Notes: generated by a model from the sequence alone, not told the origin. DNA of 23,471 nt from JAJFFW01 sp038531315 (GCA_038531315.1 JBCBBT010000053.1:1-23471), one strand, 5' to 3'; counted from the stretch's first letter, positions 1 through 8,549 are shown. Numbers and translations: made by a program.

Positions 1-1314
1 CACGATTGGAAGTGGGCAAATGATGATCCGAAGGGCGTCAGAGCACTTTCGATTTTTACGCCTTTCGAAACGCATCCTTTCGCCATCGACAACGTCGCGC
101 TTTCCGCTATATCCGGCCGGGGCGGGGCTTGCGGGTTGTGGCTGCGTACGGCGATGCGCCGGTGTCGCCTTGATGCGGTCGATATCCGCAATATTCACGT
201 GCCGGATGCGCCAAACTGGTATTACGAAAGCCGTCCGGATCGGATGAACGCCCTTGGCTCGGCCTGCGCCATCCACATTGGCGATGATCGCGGCGATGCA
301 CAGGCGCTTTTCGAACGGTGCGAGATCGGCGTGGTGCGCGTCGACGGCGTACGTGATGATCGCCGCTTGAAAGGACGCGAGAGAACTGCGGCCAATTGCG
401 ACGGCGTTCGGTTGCTTGCTCAAAACGTGCGGTTTGAAGACGTCACAATTCGGGGTGTCTCCAATCACTCTCGCCGGGATTGCACCGGGCTCTACGCAAA
501 GGTTGTCGATTTGAACGGCGGTGTACTGACAATTGAGAACGCTGGCCACCATGAGGCGTCCTTGACGCTCAAAGGCGAGGACAAAGCGACAGCGGGCTCT
601 GGCGCACTTGGCCGAAATGTCCGGCTTGATCAGGTGACAATCACCAATACCGATGGGTTTGTCGGCCGGCCGGCCGCCTATCTGAGATGCGCAGACGTAT
701 CGATCGGGGTCATGGAGATTTCTGGCTGCGGCGGGGACGTTGAGGATCCCTATGCGCCGGGAAGCCGCATTAGCGGCGCAAGTTCGGTTGTGCGTATGTC
801 GCCGCCGTTGCGCGGCGCGCATGCGTTGGGGGAAGTGCGGATAGGCAGGCTCGTTATGCGCGACTGCGTCCTTGGCGGGCTCTCGGAGCGCTGGGCGGTT
901 AGTCTCGGCGCGTATCGGCGCATAAAACTGGGTGATGTTATCTGTGACGGCCTGTCAAACTCGGGCCGCTTTGCGCATCAACACGCTGAGGAGGGGCCGG
1001 ATATCACGGTCCTCGCCTTCGCGGAGGAAAAAGTTGGGTGTGAAAGTCTCGAAATTGAACGGATCGTTGCGCGAAAGAGCGCTGCGCCAGGGCGAAAAGC
1101 GCGAGTTGTTCATTTAATGGGGCGCGCGCCGCTGGATCGTGTTCGTCTTGGGGCGATCGAGAGCGATGCGACGTTTGATGAGGTCATAAGAATTTCGGGG
1201 CCTACGCGAATCGGATCGTTTTCCTGGCGACAGAGCTGCGCCGCGCAGACCCTGCGCGTTGAAACGCAACCATTGAAAAAGACACTGACGCCGGCATCCA
1301 AAAGCGCCTGTTAA
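1..1314 (+). CDS. Right-handed beta-helix family protein of the polysaccharide cluster (5'-partial)
   Basis: The frame is open from base 1 and ends at a TAA at 1312-1314, so the N-terminus lies outside the window and 437 residues are visible. There is no obvious internal start that would make it complete. The sequence is built of short alternating hydrophobic strands with recurring asparagine/glycine turns, such as VRFEDVTIRGVSN, VRLDQVTITNTDG and VSIGVMEISGCGG. This is the usual look of a pectate-lyase-like right-handed parallel beta-helix. Such proteins act as polysaccharide lyases, hydrolases or epimerases, or as carbohydrate-binding scaffolds, and are common in exopolysaccharide clusters. 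I see no catalytic motif that would choose between these. It converges with the flippase operon, with only 36 bp between the stops and no clear terminator. The beta-helix call is inferred from pattern; the substrate is unknown. Confidence 0.6.
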   Translation, partial: HDWKWANDDPKGVRALSIFTPFETHPFAIDNVALSAISGRGGACGLWLRTAMRRCRLDAVDIRNIHVPDAPNWYYESRPDRMNALGSACAIHIGDDRGDAQALFERCEIGVVRVDGVRDDRRLKGRERTAANCDGVRLLAQNVRFEDVTIRGVSNHSRRDCTGLYAKVVDLNGGVLTIENAGHHEASLTLKGEDKATAGSGALGRNVRLDQVTITNTDGFVGRPAAYLRCADVSIGVMEISGCGGDVEDPYAPGSRISGASSVVRMSPPLRGAHALGEVRIGRLVMRDCVLGGLSERWAVSLGAYRRIKLGDVICDGLSNSGRFAHQHAEEGPDITVLAFAEEKVGCESLEIERIVARKSAAPGRKARVVHLMGRAPLDRVRLGAIESDATFDEVIRISGPTRIGSFSWRQSCAAQTLRVETQPLKKTLTPASKSAC

Positions 1315-1350
1315 GAACGACTAAGCCGCAACGGTGTGGTCGTCAGGGGA

Positions 1351-2661
1351 TTATGCGGCGTTGCGTTTTCGGTGATGAGCGTCAAGCCGCCAGAGAATTC
1401 CCATAATCGCAAGATGGCGGACCGGATAGTAGAGCGCGAGGACAATCATGGCTGCGCCTGGCGCCGGGACGAAGCCGCCTGCGATAATCAACGGCATTGC
1501 GATCATTGCACCCGTAACGTTTGCGACCAGGACATCGCGAGCTGACCGGTCCTTATTGATTGAATAAGACTGCGTATAGATCGCGTCTGCGAGCGCGACG
1601 CCCCACGACAAGAACAAAATAACAGTGACATACTGACTGTCTCGAAACGCTTCCATTGCCGGTATGAACTTGACGGCCGCGATAAAAGCCGCCGCCATCG
1701 CCGCCCCAAAGGCGGAAAACCCTACGCAAACGATGGCCAGTGTCCGCAACGGCGGCATCTGATCGACATAGCCGCGCCAAAATACATAAGTCGCCGGTTT
1801 CAAGATATTGTAGAGAAAACGTCCGGTGGAATAGCCAAGCGCATAGACCCCAACCGCGGCGATGCCGTGGGCGGCGCCGAGGACGAACTTGTCGAGATGC
1901 TCCAGAACGCCGGGCGCAACAACGGCGAGGCTGATCATTCGGGCTTCCGAGGCAGAACGTACGCCAAGCAAGGTCATCGTACGTTCTCTCAGTACGCTGA
2001 AATCAATAAACTGGCGCGCAAAAATCAGAAAAAATATGACATTCCAGGCCGCCATGACCGCAAGCTGTATGTAAACTGCGACCGAAGTGTTGACGCCGTT
2101 TGTCGTTGCAAGAACAAAAGCCGACAGCGCCGATCCGTATTTCAGCGTCTCCGTTACGGCCAGCCCGAGGAACCAGCGTTTCGACTGGAAATAGGCCATG
2201 TAGCTCTGCGTCGGCATATAGACCGCCGAGATCGCCGTAACGACGATGATCGCGCGCGCATATTCAAAACGCCCGCCTTCAATTGCCGCGCCTAAAAAGA
2301 GCGCCGTTGCGCAGGCCAAAAACAAAGCGAGCGCAAAAACGGTCTGATTCATGAATAAAGCAGCGCCAGCGGTGCGGTCGTTCTGTGCGACGGCCCGAAT
2401 ATAGATTTTCTGGGACTCGCTCAGTGCGAACAGGTTCGCCATCGCGAAGATTGAAATCAGAATCCGGAAAATACCGACCTCTTGCGGAGGCTGGTTGAAT
2501 GACAGAAACAAAATGATGGCGTAGTTGACGCCGCCGGGCAGGGCTGATGCGAATATCGCCAACGGACCCTTGCGTAATACGGTTTTCCACCACGTCTGTT
2601 GATCGGGCCTCGCATCAGCCGGAGACCGGGCCGCCGAGTCGGCCTCAGTTTGTTGCGTCAT
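1351..2661 (-). CDS. Wzx-like polysaccharide flippase (oligosaccharide translocase)
   Basis: The 436-residue protein is very hydrophobic, with roughly a dozen membrane segments. Examples are IFASALPGGVNYAIILFLS near residue 35, LALFLACATALFLGAAI, IIVVTAISAVYMPT and a C-terminal MIVLALYYPVRHLAIMGIL. The length and topology fit the polysaccharide-specific transporter/MOP superfamily, which flips undecaprenyl-linked repeat units across the inner membrane. No strict catalytic motif exists for this family, so the call rests on topology and context. Its ATG overlaps the stop of the upstream glycosyltransferase by ATGA (2658-2661), implying translational coupling. It is the last gene of a leftward operon with two GT4 enzymes. 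The exported polymer (capsule, holdfast-like material, exopolysaccharide or O-antigen) cannot be deduced from this fragment. Confidence 0.75.
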   Translation of the reverse strand: MTQQTEADSAARSPADARPDQQTWWKTVLRKGPLAIFASALPGGVNYAIILFLSFNQPPQEVGIFRILISIFAMANLFALSESQKIYIRAVAQNDRTAGAALFMNQTVFALALFLACATALFLGAAIEGGRFEYARAIIVVTAISAVYMPTQSYMAYFQSKRWFLGLAVTETLKYGSALSAFVLATTNGVNTSVAVYIQLAVMAAWNVIFFLIFARQFIDFSVLRERTMTLLGVRSASEARMISLAVVAPGVLEHLDKFVLGAAHGIAAVGVYALGYSTGRFLYNILKPATYVFWRGYVDQMPPLRTLAIVCVGFSAFGAAMAAAFIAAVKFIPAMEAFRDSQYVTVILFLSWGVALADAIYTQSYSINKDRSARDVLVANVTGAMIAMPLIIAGGFVPAPGAAMIVLALYYPVRHLAIMGILWRLDAHHRKRNAA

Positions 2662-3908
2662 GTCTCGTCAGCGCTTCTGGCGACATCGTTGTGATTTTCT
2701 CGCGACATGTAGAGCCGGGCTTCCTGACGAGCGTAGAGTTGAAGATTAAATCGGCTCTCCACATGGGACCGCGCGGCGGCGCCAAAATCCGCCCGTTTTT
2801 CCCTGTAAGCCTCCTCGATCGTGGCCGCGATCTCCTCCGAAGACAAGCCTTCGGTGAGATAGCCGTTGACGCGGTTTTCTATCAGGTCGGTGACGCCTGG
2901 AATCGGAGAGCCAATACAGACAAGACCGCTCGCCATGGCTTCGATCAGGACTTTCGGCAGACCTTCATGATGGCTCGTCAGTGCAAAGATAGTGTATTGG
3001 CGCAGCCTTTCGGCGAGGGCGTCATTAGCGAGCGATCCAAGCAACCTGACGGCGGGGCCGGGACGGGCCGCCAGCGCACGCAATTCCGGTTCAAGCGAGC
3101 CCGATCCAATTAGATCAATTGCGCGCCCCGCCAGTTGGCATCCTTCGACAAGTGCGATGAGATTTTTCTGCGGCTCCAATCGGCCCACATAGACGACAGG
3201 GTCGTCAAAGTTATACGCGTCTTTGGCGGTAAAAAGCGTCGTATCCACATAGGTGGGCAGCAAGGTGACTTTTGCTTTTAGATCTCGCTGCGCTTCAAGG
3301 CTGGCCGCCGCATTTGTTGACGTGACGGCGATTGCGTCGGCGGCGCGGTAAGCGATTGTTTCGACGGTGCGAGCGATGCGCGCGCGAAACGGCTGGCCAT
3401 TCTTATCGAACCGGCGGGACAGGGAGTACCCTTGGCGAATAAGCAATCGCCGGCCGCAGATCCATTTTGCAAATACTGCGGCCCATGCGCCGCTCATTTG
3501 ATTTGTCTTGAACCAATCGGCGTTGCTCAGGCGGCCGCGAGAAAAAAGAACCCCAAAGAAACTGTAGAGCGCCGCGATTGGCCCCTTCGCGGCGCCGAGC
3601 CAGCGCGGCGGCGTTATGACGTCAATGGATTCGTAAAGTGCATTGTCCTTGCGCGCATCGGCCAGTCGTTGGCGATCCGCGAAATCATAGGAAAAAATAA
3701 TGATGCGCGCTGCATGAGCGTCCCGAAGGAAGGCCAGATAGAGCGCGATTTCGCGGGTTAAAATATGGGTTCGCTCCCAGCCGCAGAGCGATCCGCCGTT
3801 CGACATAAAGAGCGCGATAGTCGGCGCTGTAGTTGCCTCAGGCGTTCGCGTCAGCGTAGGCGCACGCCGCAGCCCGCGCGATTTTGCGTCAAGGGCCGGC
3901 GGTTTCAT
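2658..3908 (-). CDS. GT4-family glycosyltransferase
   Basis: The 416-residue protein has a GT-B fold. The N-terminal Rossmann domain begins around residue 30 with TIALFMSNGGSLCGWERT. The C-terminal domain carries VYVGRLEPQKN near residue 240 and the GT4 EX7E motif EGLPKVLIE, with glutamates at 315 and 323, followed by ASGLVCIGSPIPGVTDLI. GT4 enzymes are retaining transferases that use nucleotide sugars on the cytoplasmic face, here presumably assembling a lipid-linked repeat unit. The ATG is chosen because it lies 9 bp after the stop of the upstream glycosyltransferase. The first 28 or so residues are basic and may be non-conserved. The gene is coupled to the flippase by a 4-bp ATGA overlap. 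Donor and acceptor sugars are unknown. Confidence 0.85.
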   Translation of the reverse strand: MKPPALDAKSRGLRRAPTLTRTPEATTAPTIALFMSNGGSLCGWERTHILTREIALYLAFLRDAHAARIIIFSYDFADRQRLADARKDNALYESIDVITPPRWLGAAKGPIAALYSFFGVLFSRGRLSNADWFKTNQMSGAWAAVFAKWICGRRLLIRQGYSLSRRFDKNGQPFRARIARTVETIAYRAADAIAVTSTNAAASLEAQRDLKAKVTLLPTYVDTTLFTAKDAYNFDDPVVYVGRLEPQKNLIALVEGCQLAGRAIDLIGSGSLEPELRALAARPGPAVRLLGSLANDALAERLRQYTIFALTSHHEGLPKVLIEAMASGLVCIGSPIPGVTDLIENRVNGYLTEGLSSEEIAATIEEAYREKRADFGAAARSHVESRFNLQLYARQEARLYMSRENHNDVARSADET

Positions 3909-3917
3909 GGTTGCGCG

Positions 3918-5063
3918 TCAGTGTCCTGCTGCGGGGACGTGTTCGGCCACGCGCCGCCGCGCAACGAGCCTTGTGTAAATGCCAAATGTGCGTTGTGCGA
4001 CATCGTTCCACGTTAAAAACCGGTCGGCTGGAACAACATAGGCGTTTCGGTCAGCAAATACCCGTTCAAGCGCTTCGCTTAAGGAATTCCGGTCATTGGG
4101 ATCGAAATAGTGTCGGTCATCAAGGCCAAAGTCGCGGTTTTCCGGAATATCGCTCAAAAGGATGGGCGCACCCCAGCTGATCGCCTCGAGGACAGCGTTC
4201 GAGTTCCCTTCGTGACTCGATGAATTTACATAGACGGCCGCACCGGCGTAATAGTGGCCAAGGTTGCTGCGCGGAATTCTGCCGACAAACCGCACGCCGG
4301 GCCTGACGAGGGCGTCCAGTTTTTGACGATAGGCAAGATTGTCTACGCCGCCGGCGATGAGAAGGTCACAGGACGATCCTGTTTGCGCGCAAAAGCGATC
4401 AAATCCCTTCATCAGACCATGGAAATTCTTCTGTTCCGTGATTCGGCCGACCCCGAGCACGTAAGGTCTTTCGGGAAGATCGGGTGTTGCGCCGTGAGCG
4501 ACGGGCGCGTCGACAGCATTGGCGATAATATGCACGCGTTCGCGAATCCCTGCTTTGGCGAGTCGCGTCGCTAGCGCAGGGCCAACCGCGACGATCGCGT
4601 CGGCGAAACGCAACTGCCATTCGCAAAACCTGAAGCCAAGCCGCGCGATGGCTCCCCATTTCCCAACGACATAATCAGCCGATCCGTATCGAACGACTGT
4701 CTTCATGCCGAATAATTTGTAGAGCAAAAGAAATATCGCTGCGCCAAGCCCCTGAAAATGAACAATGTCGGGACGGGTCCGCAAGGCGTAGACAAGCCCG
4801 TAAATATAATAGAGGAGTTTGTCGGTCTTCAGAATTTTCGACGTTGGCGCGGGTGCAAGCTTGACGCCTTTGTAGTAAGCGCTGGAGATATTGGAAGAAA
4901 GGCCCATCAGCGTCACGTCAACACCGGCGCTAACGATCAACGGAAAAAGACACTCAGCGTTTTTTTCAGCGCCACCTTCAACGTCCGGCAAACCTCGAGA
5001 ACCGATCACGAGTATTTTTGCCGGCGAAACCGTGGCGCCAAGATGCCGACTAACAAAATTCAC
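3918..5063 (-). CDS. GT4-family glycosyltransferase, first gene of the operon
   Basis: This GT-B enzyme opens with KILVIGSRGLPDVEGGAEK, the glycine-rich N-terminal loop typical of a GT4 subgroup in exopolysaccharide loci. Further on it has VLGVGRITEQKNFHG and the EX7E signature EGNSNAVLE, followed by SWGAPILLSDIPENRDFG. It probably adds a sugar to the growing lipid-linked oligosaccharide at the inner membrane. There is no good ATG. I prefer the GTG at 5063 because a GGGGGTG stretch sits a few bases upstream, giving 381 residues. A TTG at 5078 would add five residues, and an in-frame stop lies just upstream of that. A CtrA-type box lies about 120 bp upstream. With the next two genes it forms a likely three-gene operon. 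Specificity is unknown. Confidence 0.85.
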   Translation of the reverse strand: MNFVSRHLGATVSPAKILVIGSRGLPDVEGGAEKNAECLFPLIVSAGVDVTLMGLSSNISSAYYKGVKLAPAPTSKILKTDKLLYYIYGLVYALRTRPDIVHFQGLGAAIFLLLYKLFGMKTVVRYGSADYVVGKWGAIARLGFRFCEWQLRFADAIVAVGPALATRLAKAGIRERVHIIANAVDAPVAHGATPDLPERPYVLGVGRITEQKNFHGLMKGFDRFCAQTGSSCDLLIAGGVDNLAYRQKLDALVRPGVRFVGRIPRSNLGHYYAGAAVYVNSSSHEGNSNAVLEAISWGAPILLSDIPENRDFGLDDRHYFDPNDRNSLSEALERVFADRNAYVVPADRFLTWNDVAQRTFGIYTRLVARRRVAEHVPAAGH

Positions 5064-5186
5064 CGTTTGCACCCCCAAAGCGCAAAGGAAATTTCACACA
5101 GTCGCCTACGCGGCGCCGACACCGCAAATGGCGCACCCTAACGACGAATGAATTCTCAACATACCCATGACAACGGTATCACGACG

Positions 5187-5201
5187 TTAACCATATGTTA
5201 A
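5187..5201. promoter_or_regulatory. Candidate CtrA-binding box (TTAA-N7-TTAA)
   Basis: The bases TTAACCATATGTTAA match the alphaproteobacterial CtrA consensus TTAA-N7-TTAA. They also contain the TTAACCAT 8-mer described for CtrA targets, and they form a perfect TTAAC/GTTAA inverted repeat. The site lies about 120 bp upstream of the first GT4 gene, a plausible promoter position for the leftward polysaccharide operon. It is over 690 bp from the transporter. Binding is inferred from the motif only. Confidence 0.5.
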
Positions 5202-5605
5202 GAAGATAATTCGCTGATCCAACGATGAATGCCGCAAATTTCTTTGGCCGTGTTGTGATCGTGTAACGGACTGCGGTCGCGCTGCTTCACCGCCGGATCG
5301 TCACAATACAGAATAAAATCTGGGGTGGTTTACCGTTCGTTCGTCGGTCTTGAGCGCCGATTCATACGATGCGAATACGCGGGCCGCCAACATGACGACC
5401 CGCTCAGCGTGATCGTTTCGATATTTGGGAAGTTGCGGCGCGCTCTGAATTTAATTTCCCGACTCAGAAATTCTACTTTCCTGTTTTATGACATTGTCTC
5501 ATTAGTCTTTGCGACTCGGAAAGTCTTTTTGACGGTGGTGACCAGCGGCTAATTTCTCACAGGCTAAAAAGGGCCTTTCGCCTCCCGGTCAGCGCGATGA
5601 TTGGC

Positions 5606-5646
5606 GCGCAGGATCTCGGTGCGCAGGGTCTCGGTGCGGAGGGTCA
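5606..5646. repeat. 15-bp tandem repeat, about 2.7 copies
   Basis: Two adjacent 15-bp units, GCGCAGGATCTCGGT (5606-5620) and GCGCAGGGTCTCGGT (5621-5635), differ at one base. A diverged partial third copy, GCGGAGGGTCA, ends at 5646. Being a multiple of three, the unit preserves a frame on either strand, which fits a relic of coding sequence. No function is visible. Confidence 0.7.
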
Positions 5647-5705
5647 TAGCCGAGCGCAAGGCCAGATCCGAGATGGATCGTTATTCGTGCTTTTTGCAAA
5701 GCTTG

Positions 5706-5734
5706 AAAATGCCGCCGGTGAAAAAATGCCGCCG
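5706..5734. repeat. 12-bp direct repeat pair
   Basis: AAAATGCCGCCG occurs at 5706-5717 and again at 5723-5734, offset by 17 bp. Together with the tandem repeat just upstream it suggests local slippage duplication in unselected sequence. A TTGCAA hexamer at 5694-5699 lies next to it. Confidence 0.65.
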
Positions 5735-5865
5735 CAATGATGAATTCGTCTTTTTGGTCATGCATTAATGGATTGATAAGTCGCCAAATTTTGGAATGTC
5801 GCGGTCAACACGAAGTTTGTAGGCGCGCATTCAGGCTCGACATTCGCACGCAATTCGTCAATTAT

Positions 5866-5880
5866 TTGCAAAAAATTGCA
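5866..5880. promoter_or_regulatory. Candidate LacI-type operator upstream of the sugar transporter
   Basis: TTGCAAAAAATTGCA contains the inverted repeat TGCAA-N4-TTGCA. The identical 15 bases recur at 16959-16973 before the GH97 gene. The site ends 19 bp before the GTG start and 9 bp before the GGAGG ribosome-binding site, a position where a bound repressor would block initiation or elongation. The likely ligand is the LacI-family protein encoded just downstream; this is inferred. Confidence 0.55.
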
Positions 5881-5899
5881 TTAATTTCGGGAGGAAGTC

Positions 5900-7495
5900 G
5901 TGCAAAAGCCGCAACTCAGTTTCTGGCAAATCTGGAATATGAGTATCGGGTTCTTTGGCGTTCAGATTGGGTTCGGTCTGCAAAACGCCAATGTCAGCCG
6001 GATTTTCCAGACCCTCGGCGCAGAAGTTGATCAAATACCGATCCTCTGGATTGCTGCGCCGCTCACCGGTCTCCTCGTACAACCGATTATCGGTCACATG
6101 AGCGACAAAACATGGGGGCGTTTCGGGCGCCGGCGTCCCTACTTTTTTATGGGGGCCGTCATGACGACAGCGGCGCTCATCGTGATGCCGCACTCTCCAT
6201 ATCTTTGGATGGCGGCGATGATGCTCTGGATAATGGACGCGTCAATCAATGTGACCATGGAGCCGTTTCGCGCTTTTGTTGGCGACATGCTGTCAGACCG
6301 TCAGCGTACGGCGGGCTTTGCGATGCAGAGCTTTTTTATCGGGGCCGGCGGATTTGTCTCTTCGGCGATGCCTTATATTCTCACCAATGTATTCGGTGTC
6401 TCAAACGAAGCGCCGGCTGGCAGTGTGCCAGACTCAGTTATCTGGTCTTTCTATATCGGCGCCAGCTTCGTTTTGGTTGCGGTCATGTGGACAGTATTCA
6501 CGACAAAGGAATATACCCCGGACCAGCTCGCCGCTTTTGAGAAAACCGAAAACGAGAAGATTGCAGCAATTCTCGATGTTGAAAAGCGCCCCGCCGGCAA
6601 AACAACGTCCTATTTTACGCTCGGCGGCGCGTTCTTTGTTGCTGGCGGCGTCGGCTCTATCATACTTGCGCAAATATCTCGCGGCGGCATTGCGATTGCT
6701 GAGGGCGCGCTCAAATTGAACGATCTCTACTTTGTCACGATCGGTCTTACAGTCTTTGGGCTTGTGTTGATTGCGGCCGGATTGATGAAGCAGCGCGGCA
6801 AGACCGATAATCCGTTCTCCGAGATTATCGACGATATGTTCTCTATGCCGGCGACGATGAAGCAGCTTGCGGTCGTTCAGTTTTTCACCTGGTTTGCGCT
6901 TTTTGCGATGTGGATTTACACAACGCCTGGCGTCGCCGCTCATCACTTTGGCACAACGGACACCGCATCAACGGCCTACAATGAGGGCGCAAATTGGGTG
7001 GGGCTTTTGTTCGGCGGCTATAACGTTATCGCAGCAATTTTTGCGTTTTTCTTTATCCCGATAATTGCGAAAATGCTGGGGCGCCGACAAACGCACGCCT
7101 TGTGCCTCGGCTTTGGCGGGCTTGGGCTGATTTCAATTTACGGACTTCGAGACCCCGCGCTTTTGTGGTTGAGCATGATCGGCGTCGGCGTCGCCTGGGC
7201 GTCCATTGTCTCCATTCCGTACTCAATTTTGTCAGGCGCCTTGCCGTCAAACAAAATGGGCGTTTTCATGGGAATTTTTAATTTCTTCATTGTCGTGCCG
7301 CAGCTTCTGGCCGCGTCAATTCTTGGCGTCATTGTTCGCTATGCGTTTGACGGGGACGCGATTCTGGCGCTTGTCGTCGGCGGCGTCAGTTTGCTGATCG
7401 CAGCGGGCGCGAGCCTTAATGTCCGAGATCCCGCGGAGCGGCTCGCGAGAATGGACGCCGGCGAAGCGGCGACCGCCGGCGGCGCGCATGTCTGA
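5900..7495 (+). CDS. GPH/SLC45-like MFS sugar:cation symporter (maltose/maltodextrin uptake)
   Basis: The 531-residue inner-membrane protein has about twelve hydrophobic segments. Between TM2 and TM3 it has HMSDKTWGRFGRRRPYF, the RxGRRRP-type loop characteristic of the SLC45/GPH sugar-porter branch of MFS proteins. Such symporters import sucrose, maltose or related glucosides with protons. The start is GTG at 5900, supported by a strong GGGAGGAAG ribosome-binding site at 5888-5896. Its place beside a LacI regulator, TonB receptor and alpha-glucan hydrolases argues for maltose or short maltodextrin import. It corresponds in role to the cytoplasmic-membrane transporter called MalY in Caulobacter crescentus, a name that clashes with the unrelated E. 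coli MalY. The palindrome just upstream suggests repression by the neighbouring regulator. Substrate is inferred from context. Confidence 0.85.
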   Translation: MQKPQLSFWQIWNMSIGFFGVQIGFGLQNANVSRIFQTLGAEVDQIPILWIAAPLTGLLVQPIIGHMSDKTWGRFGRRRPYFFMGAVMTTAALIVMPHSPYLWMAAMMLWIMDASINVTMEPFRAFVGDMLSDRQRTAGFAMQSFFIGAGGFVSSAMPYILTNVFGVSNEAPAGSVPDSVIWSFYIGASFVLVAVMWTVFTTKEYTPDQLAAFEKTENEKIAAILDVEKRPAGKTTSYFTLGGAFFVAGGVGSIILAQISRGGIAIAEGALKLNDLYFVTIGLTVFGLVLIAAGLMKQRGKTDNPFSEIIDDMFSMPATMKQLAVVQFFTWFALFAMWIYTTPGVAAHHFGTTDTASTAYNEGANWVGLLFGGYNVIAAIFAFFFIPIIAKMLGRRQTHALCLGFGGLGLISIYGLRDPALLWLSMIGVGVAWASIVSIPYSILSGALPSNKMGVFMGIFNFFIVVPQLLAASILGVIVRYAFDGDAILALVVGGVSLLIAAGASLNVRDPAERLARMDAGEAATAGGAHV

Positions 7496-7517
7496 CAAAG
7501 GGGCGGTCACTAAGAAT

Positions 7518-8549
7518 ATGTCTGAGCCAAAACCTCAAGGGAAGCGTGGTATCCGTCTGGAAGACCTCGCAGCGCTGGCGCAAGTTTCGACAGCGACGGT
7601 CTCACGCGCGCTCAACGACAGCCCGTTGGTGCGTGACGACACCAAGAGACGGATCTGGATGCTGGCGCGACAGCACCACTATCCGTTCAGGCCGCAAATG
7701 CCGGCGATGCTGTCGCGTGCGGCGACAACGATTGCGATCGCCATTCCGACGCCGCTTGGAAAAAGCGGCAGTCTCGCCGATCCGTTTTTCATGGAGCTGA
7801 TCGGCGGGGTCGGCGAAGCCGCGCGAGAAGCAGAATGCGATATCGTGATATCCCATGTGACGCCGAAGAACTTCGATGACTTGTCGGAGATTATTGAAAC
7901 CAGCAGGGCCGAAGGCGTGATCTTCCTGGGGCAGAGCTTTTTGCATGAGCGTTTCAACCGGTTGACGCAAACCAAGAACCGGTTCGTGGTTTGGGGCGGG
8001 GACTTGCCGGGACAACGCTACTGTTCGGTTGGCAGCGATAATATTCGCGGAGGGCGCCGCGCGACCTCTCACCTGTTGCGGCTTGGTCGGAAGCGGATTG
8101 CGTTTTTTGGCGATACGGATGCGGCCGAGATCATGCAACGATACACGGGTTATCTTGATGCGCTGGAGGAGGCGGGGGTGACGCCCGATCCTCAGCTGAT
8201 TGCGCCGGTCCATTTCGAAGTGGAGTCGGCCGAGGACGCTGTTGAGCGCCTGATTGCTCAGGGCGCAAAGTTTGATGCAATCTTCGGAGCGAGTGACCTT
8301 GTGGCGCTCGGGGCGATCCGCGGCCTAATCCGTCACGGGCGGCGCGTGCCGGAAGATGTATCCGTAGTCGGATATGACAATGTGCTCTTGGCGCGCTACA
8401 GCCATCCGGCTCTGACGACGATCTCTCAGGATATGGCGAAAGCGGGGCGTCTGCTTGTTTCGAAGCTCATGAATTCACAAGGCGACCAGGATGTGCGTTC
8501 TGAACGTTTGCCAACGGAATTGATTGTCCGCGAGTCGTGCGGCGCCTAA
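7518..8549 (+). CDS. LacI-family transcriptional regulator of the alpha-glucan locus
   Basis: This is a 343-residue LacI/GalR repressor. The N-terminal helix-turn-helix is RLEDLAALAQVSTATVSRAL (about residues 13-32), followed by a hinge helix and a periplasmic-binding-protein-like sugar domain. That domain contains FFMELIGGVGEAAREA, GADLVALGAIRGL-like (FGASDLVALGAIRG) and SVVGYDNVLLARYSHPALTTI. I prefer the ATG at 7518 because it places the HTH at the usual distance from the N-terminus and has a GGGGCGG stretch 11 bp upstream. An in-frame ATG at 7488 overlaps the transporter stop by 8 bp and would add ten residues. It is likely co-transcribed with the symporter and so may be autoregulated through the site at 5866. 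The effector is probably maltose or a maltodextrin, by analogy with Caulobacter MalI. Its stop overlaps the convergent alpha-glucosidase stop by 4 bp (8546-8549). Confidence 0.9.
   Translation: MSEPKPQGKRGIRLEDLAALAQVSTATVSRALNDSPLVRDDTKRRIWMLARQHHYPFRPQMPAMLSRAATTIAIAIPTPLGKSGSLADPFFMELIGGVGEAAREAECDIVISHVTPKNFDDLSEIIETSRAEGVIFLGQSFLHERFNRLTQTKNRFVVWGGDLPGQRYCSVGSDNIRGGRRATSHLLRLGRKRIAFFGDTDAAEIMQRYTGYLDALEEAGVTPDPQLIAPVHFEVESAEDAVERLIAQGAKFDAIFGASDLVALGAIRGLIRHGRRVPEDVSVVGYDNVLLARYSHPALTTISQDMAKAGRLLVSKLMNSQGDQDVRSERLPTELIVRESCGA

Larger units (their letters stand above)
5064..5899. other. Long intergenic region without a convincing gene
   Basis: About 830 bp separate the divergent glycosyltransferase operon and the sugar transporter. 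The longest plus-strand frame, 5325-5552, starts with GTG and looks neither conserved nor domain-like. The visible contents are a TTAA-N7-TTAA palindrome (5187-5201), a run of 15-bp tandem repeats (5606-5646), a 12-bp direct repeat (5706-5734) and a TGCAA palindrome just before the transporter (5866-5880). The minus strand across 5562-5645 reads as a short, repeat-containing peptide tail (TLRTETLRTEILRANHRA) preceded by a stop. It may be the decayed end of a lost gene. Confidence 0.6.

Noticed and set aside
1315..1350. Terminator between the convergent beta-helix and flippase genes
   Set aside because: No stable stem with a T-run was found on either strand.
5325..5552. 75-codon plus-strand frame in the long spacer
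   Set aside because: It has a GTG start, no ribosome-binding site worth the name, no recognisable domain and an irregular composition.
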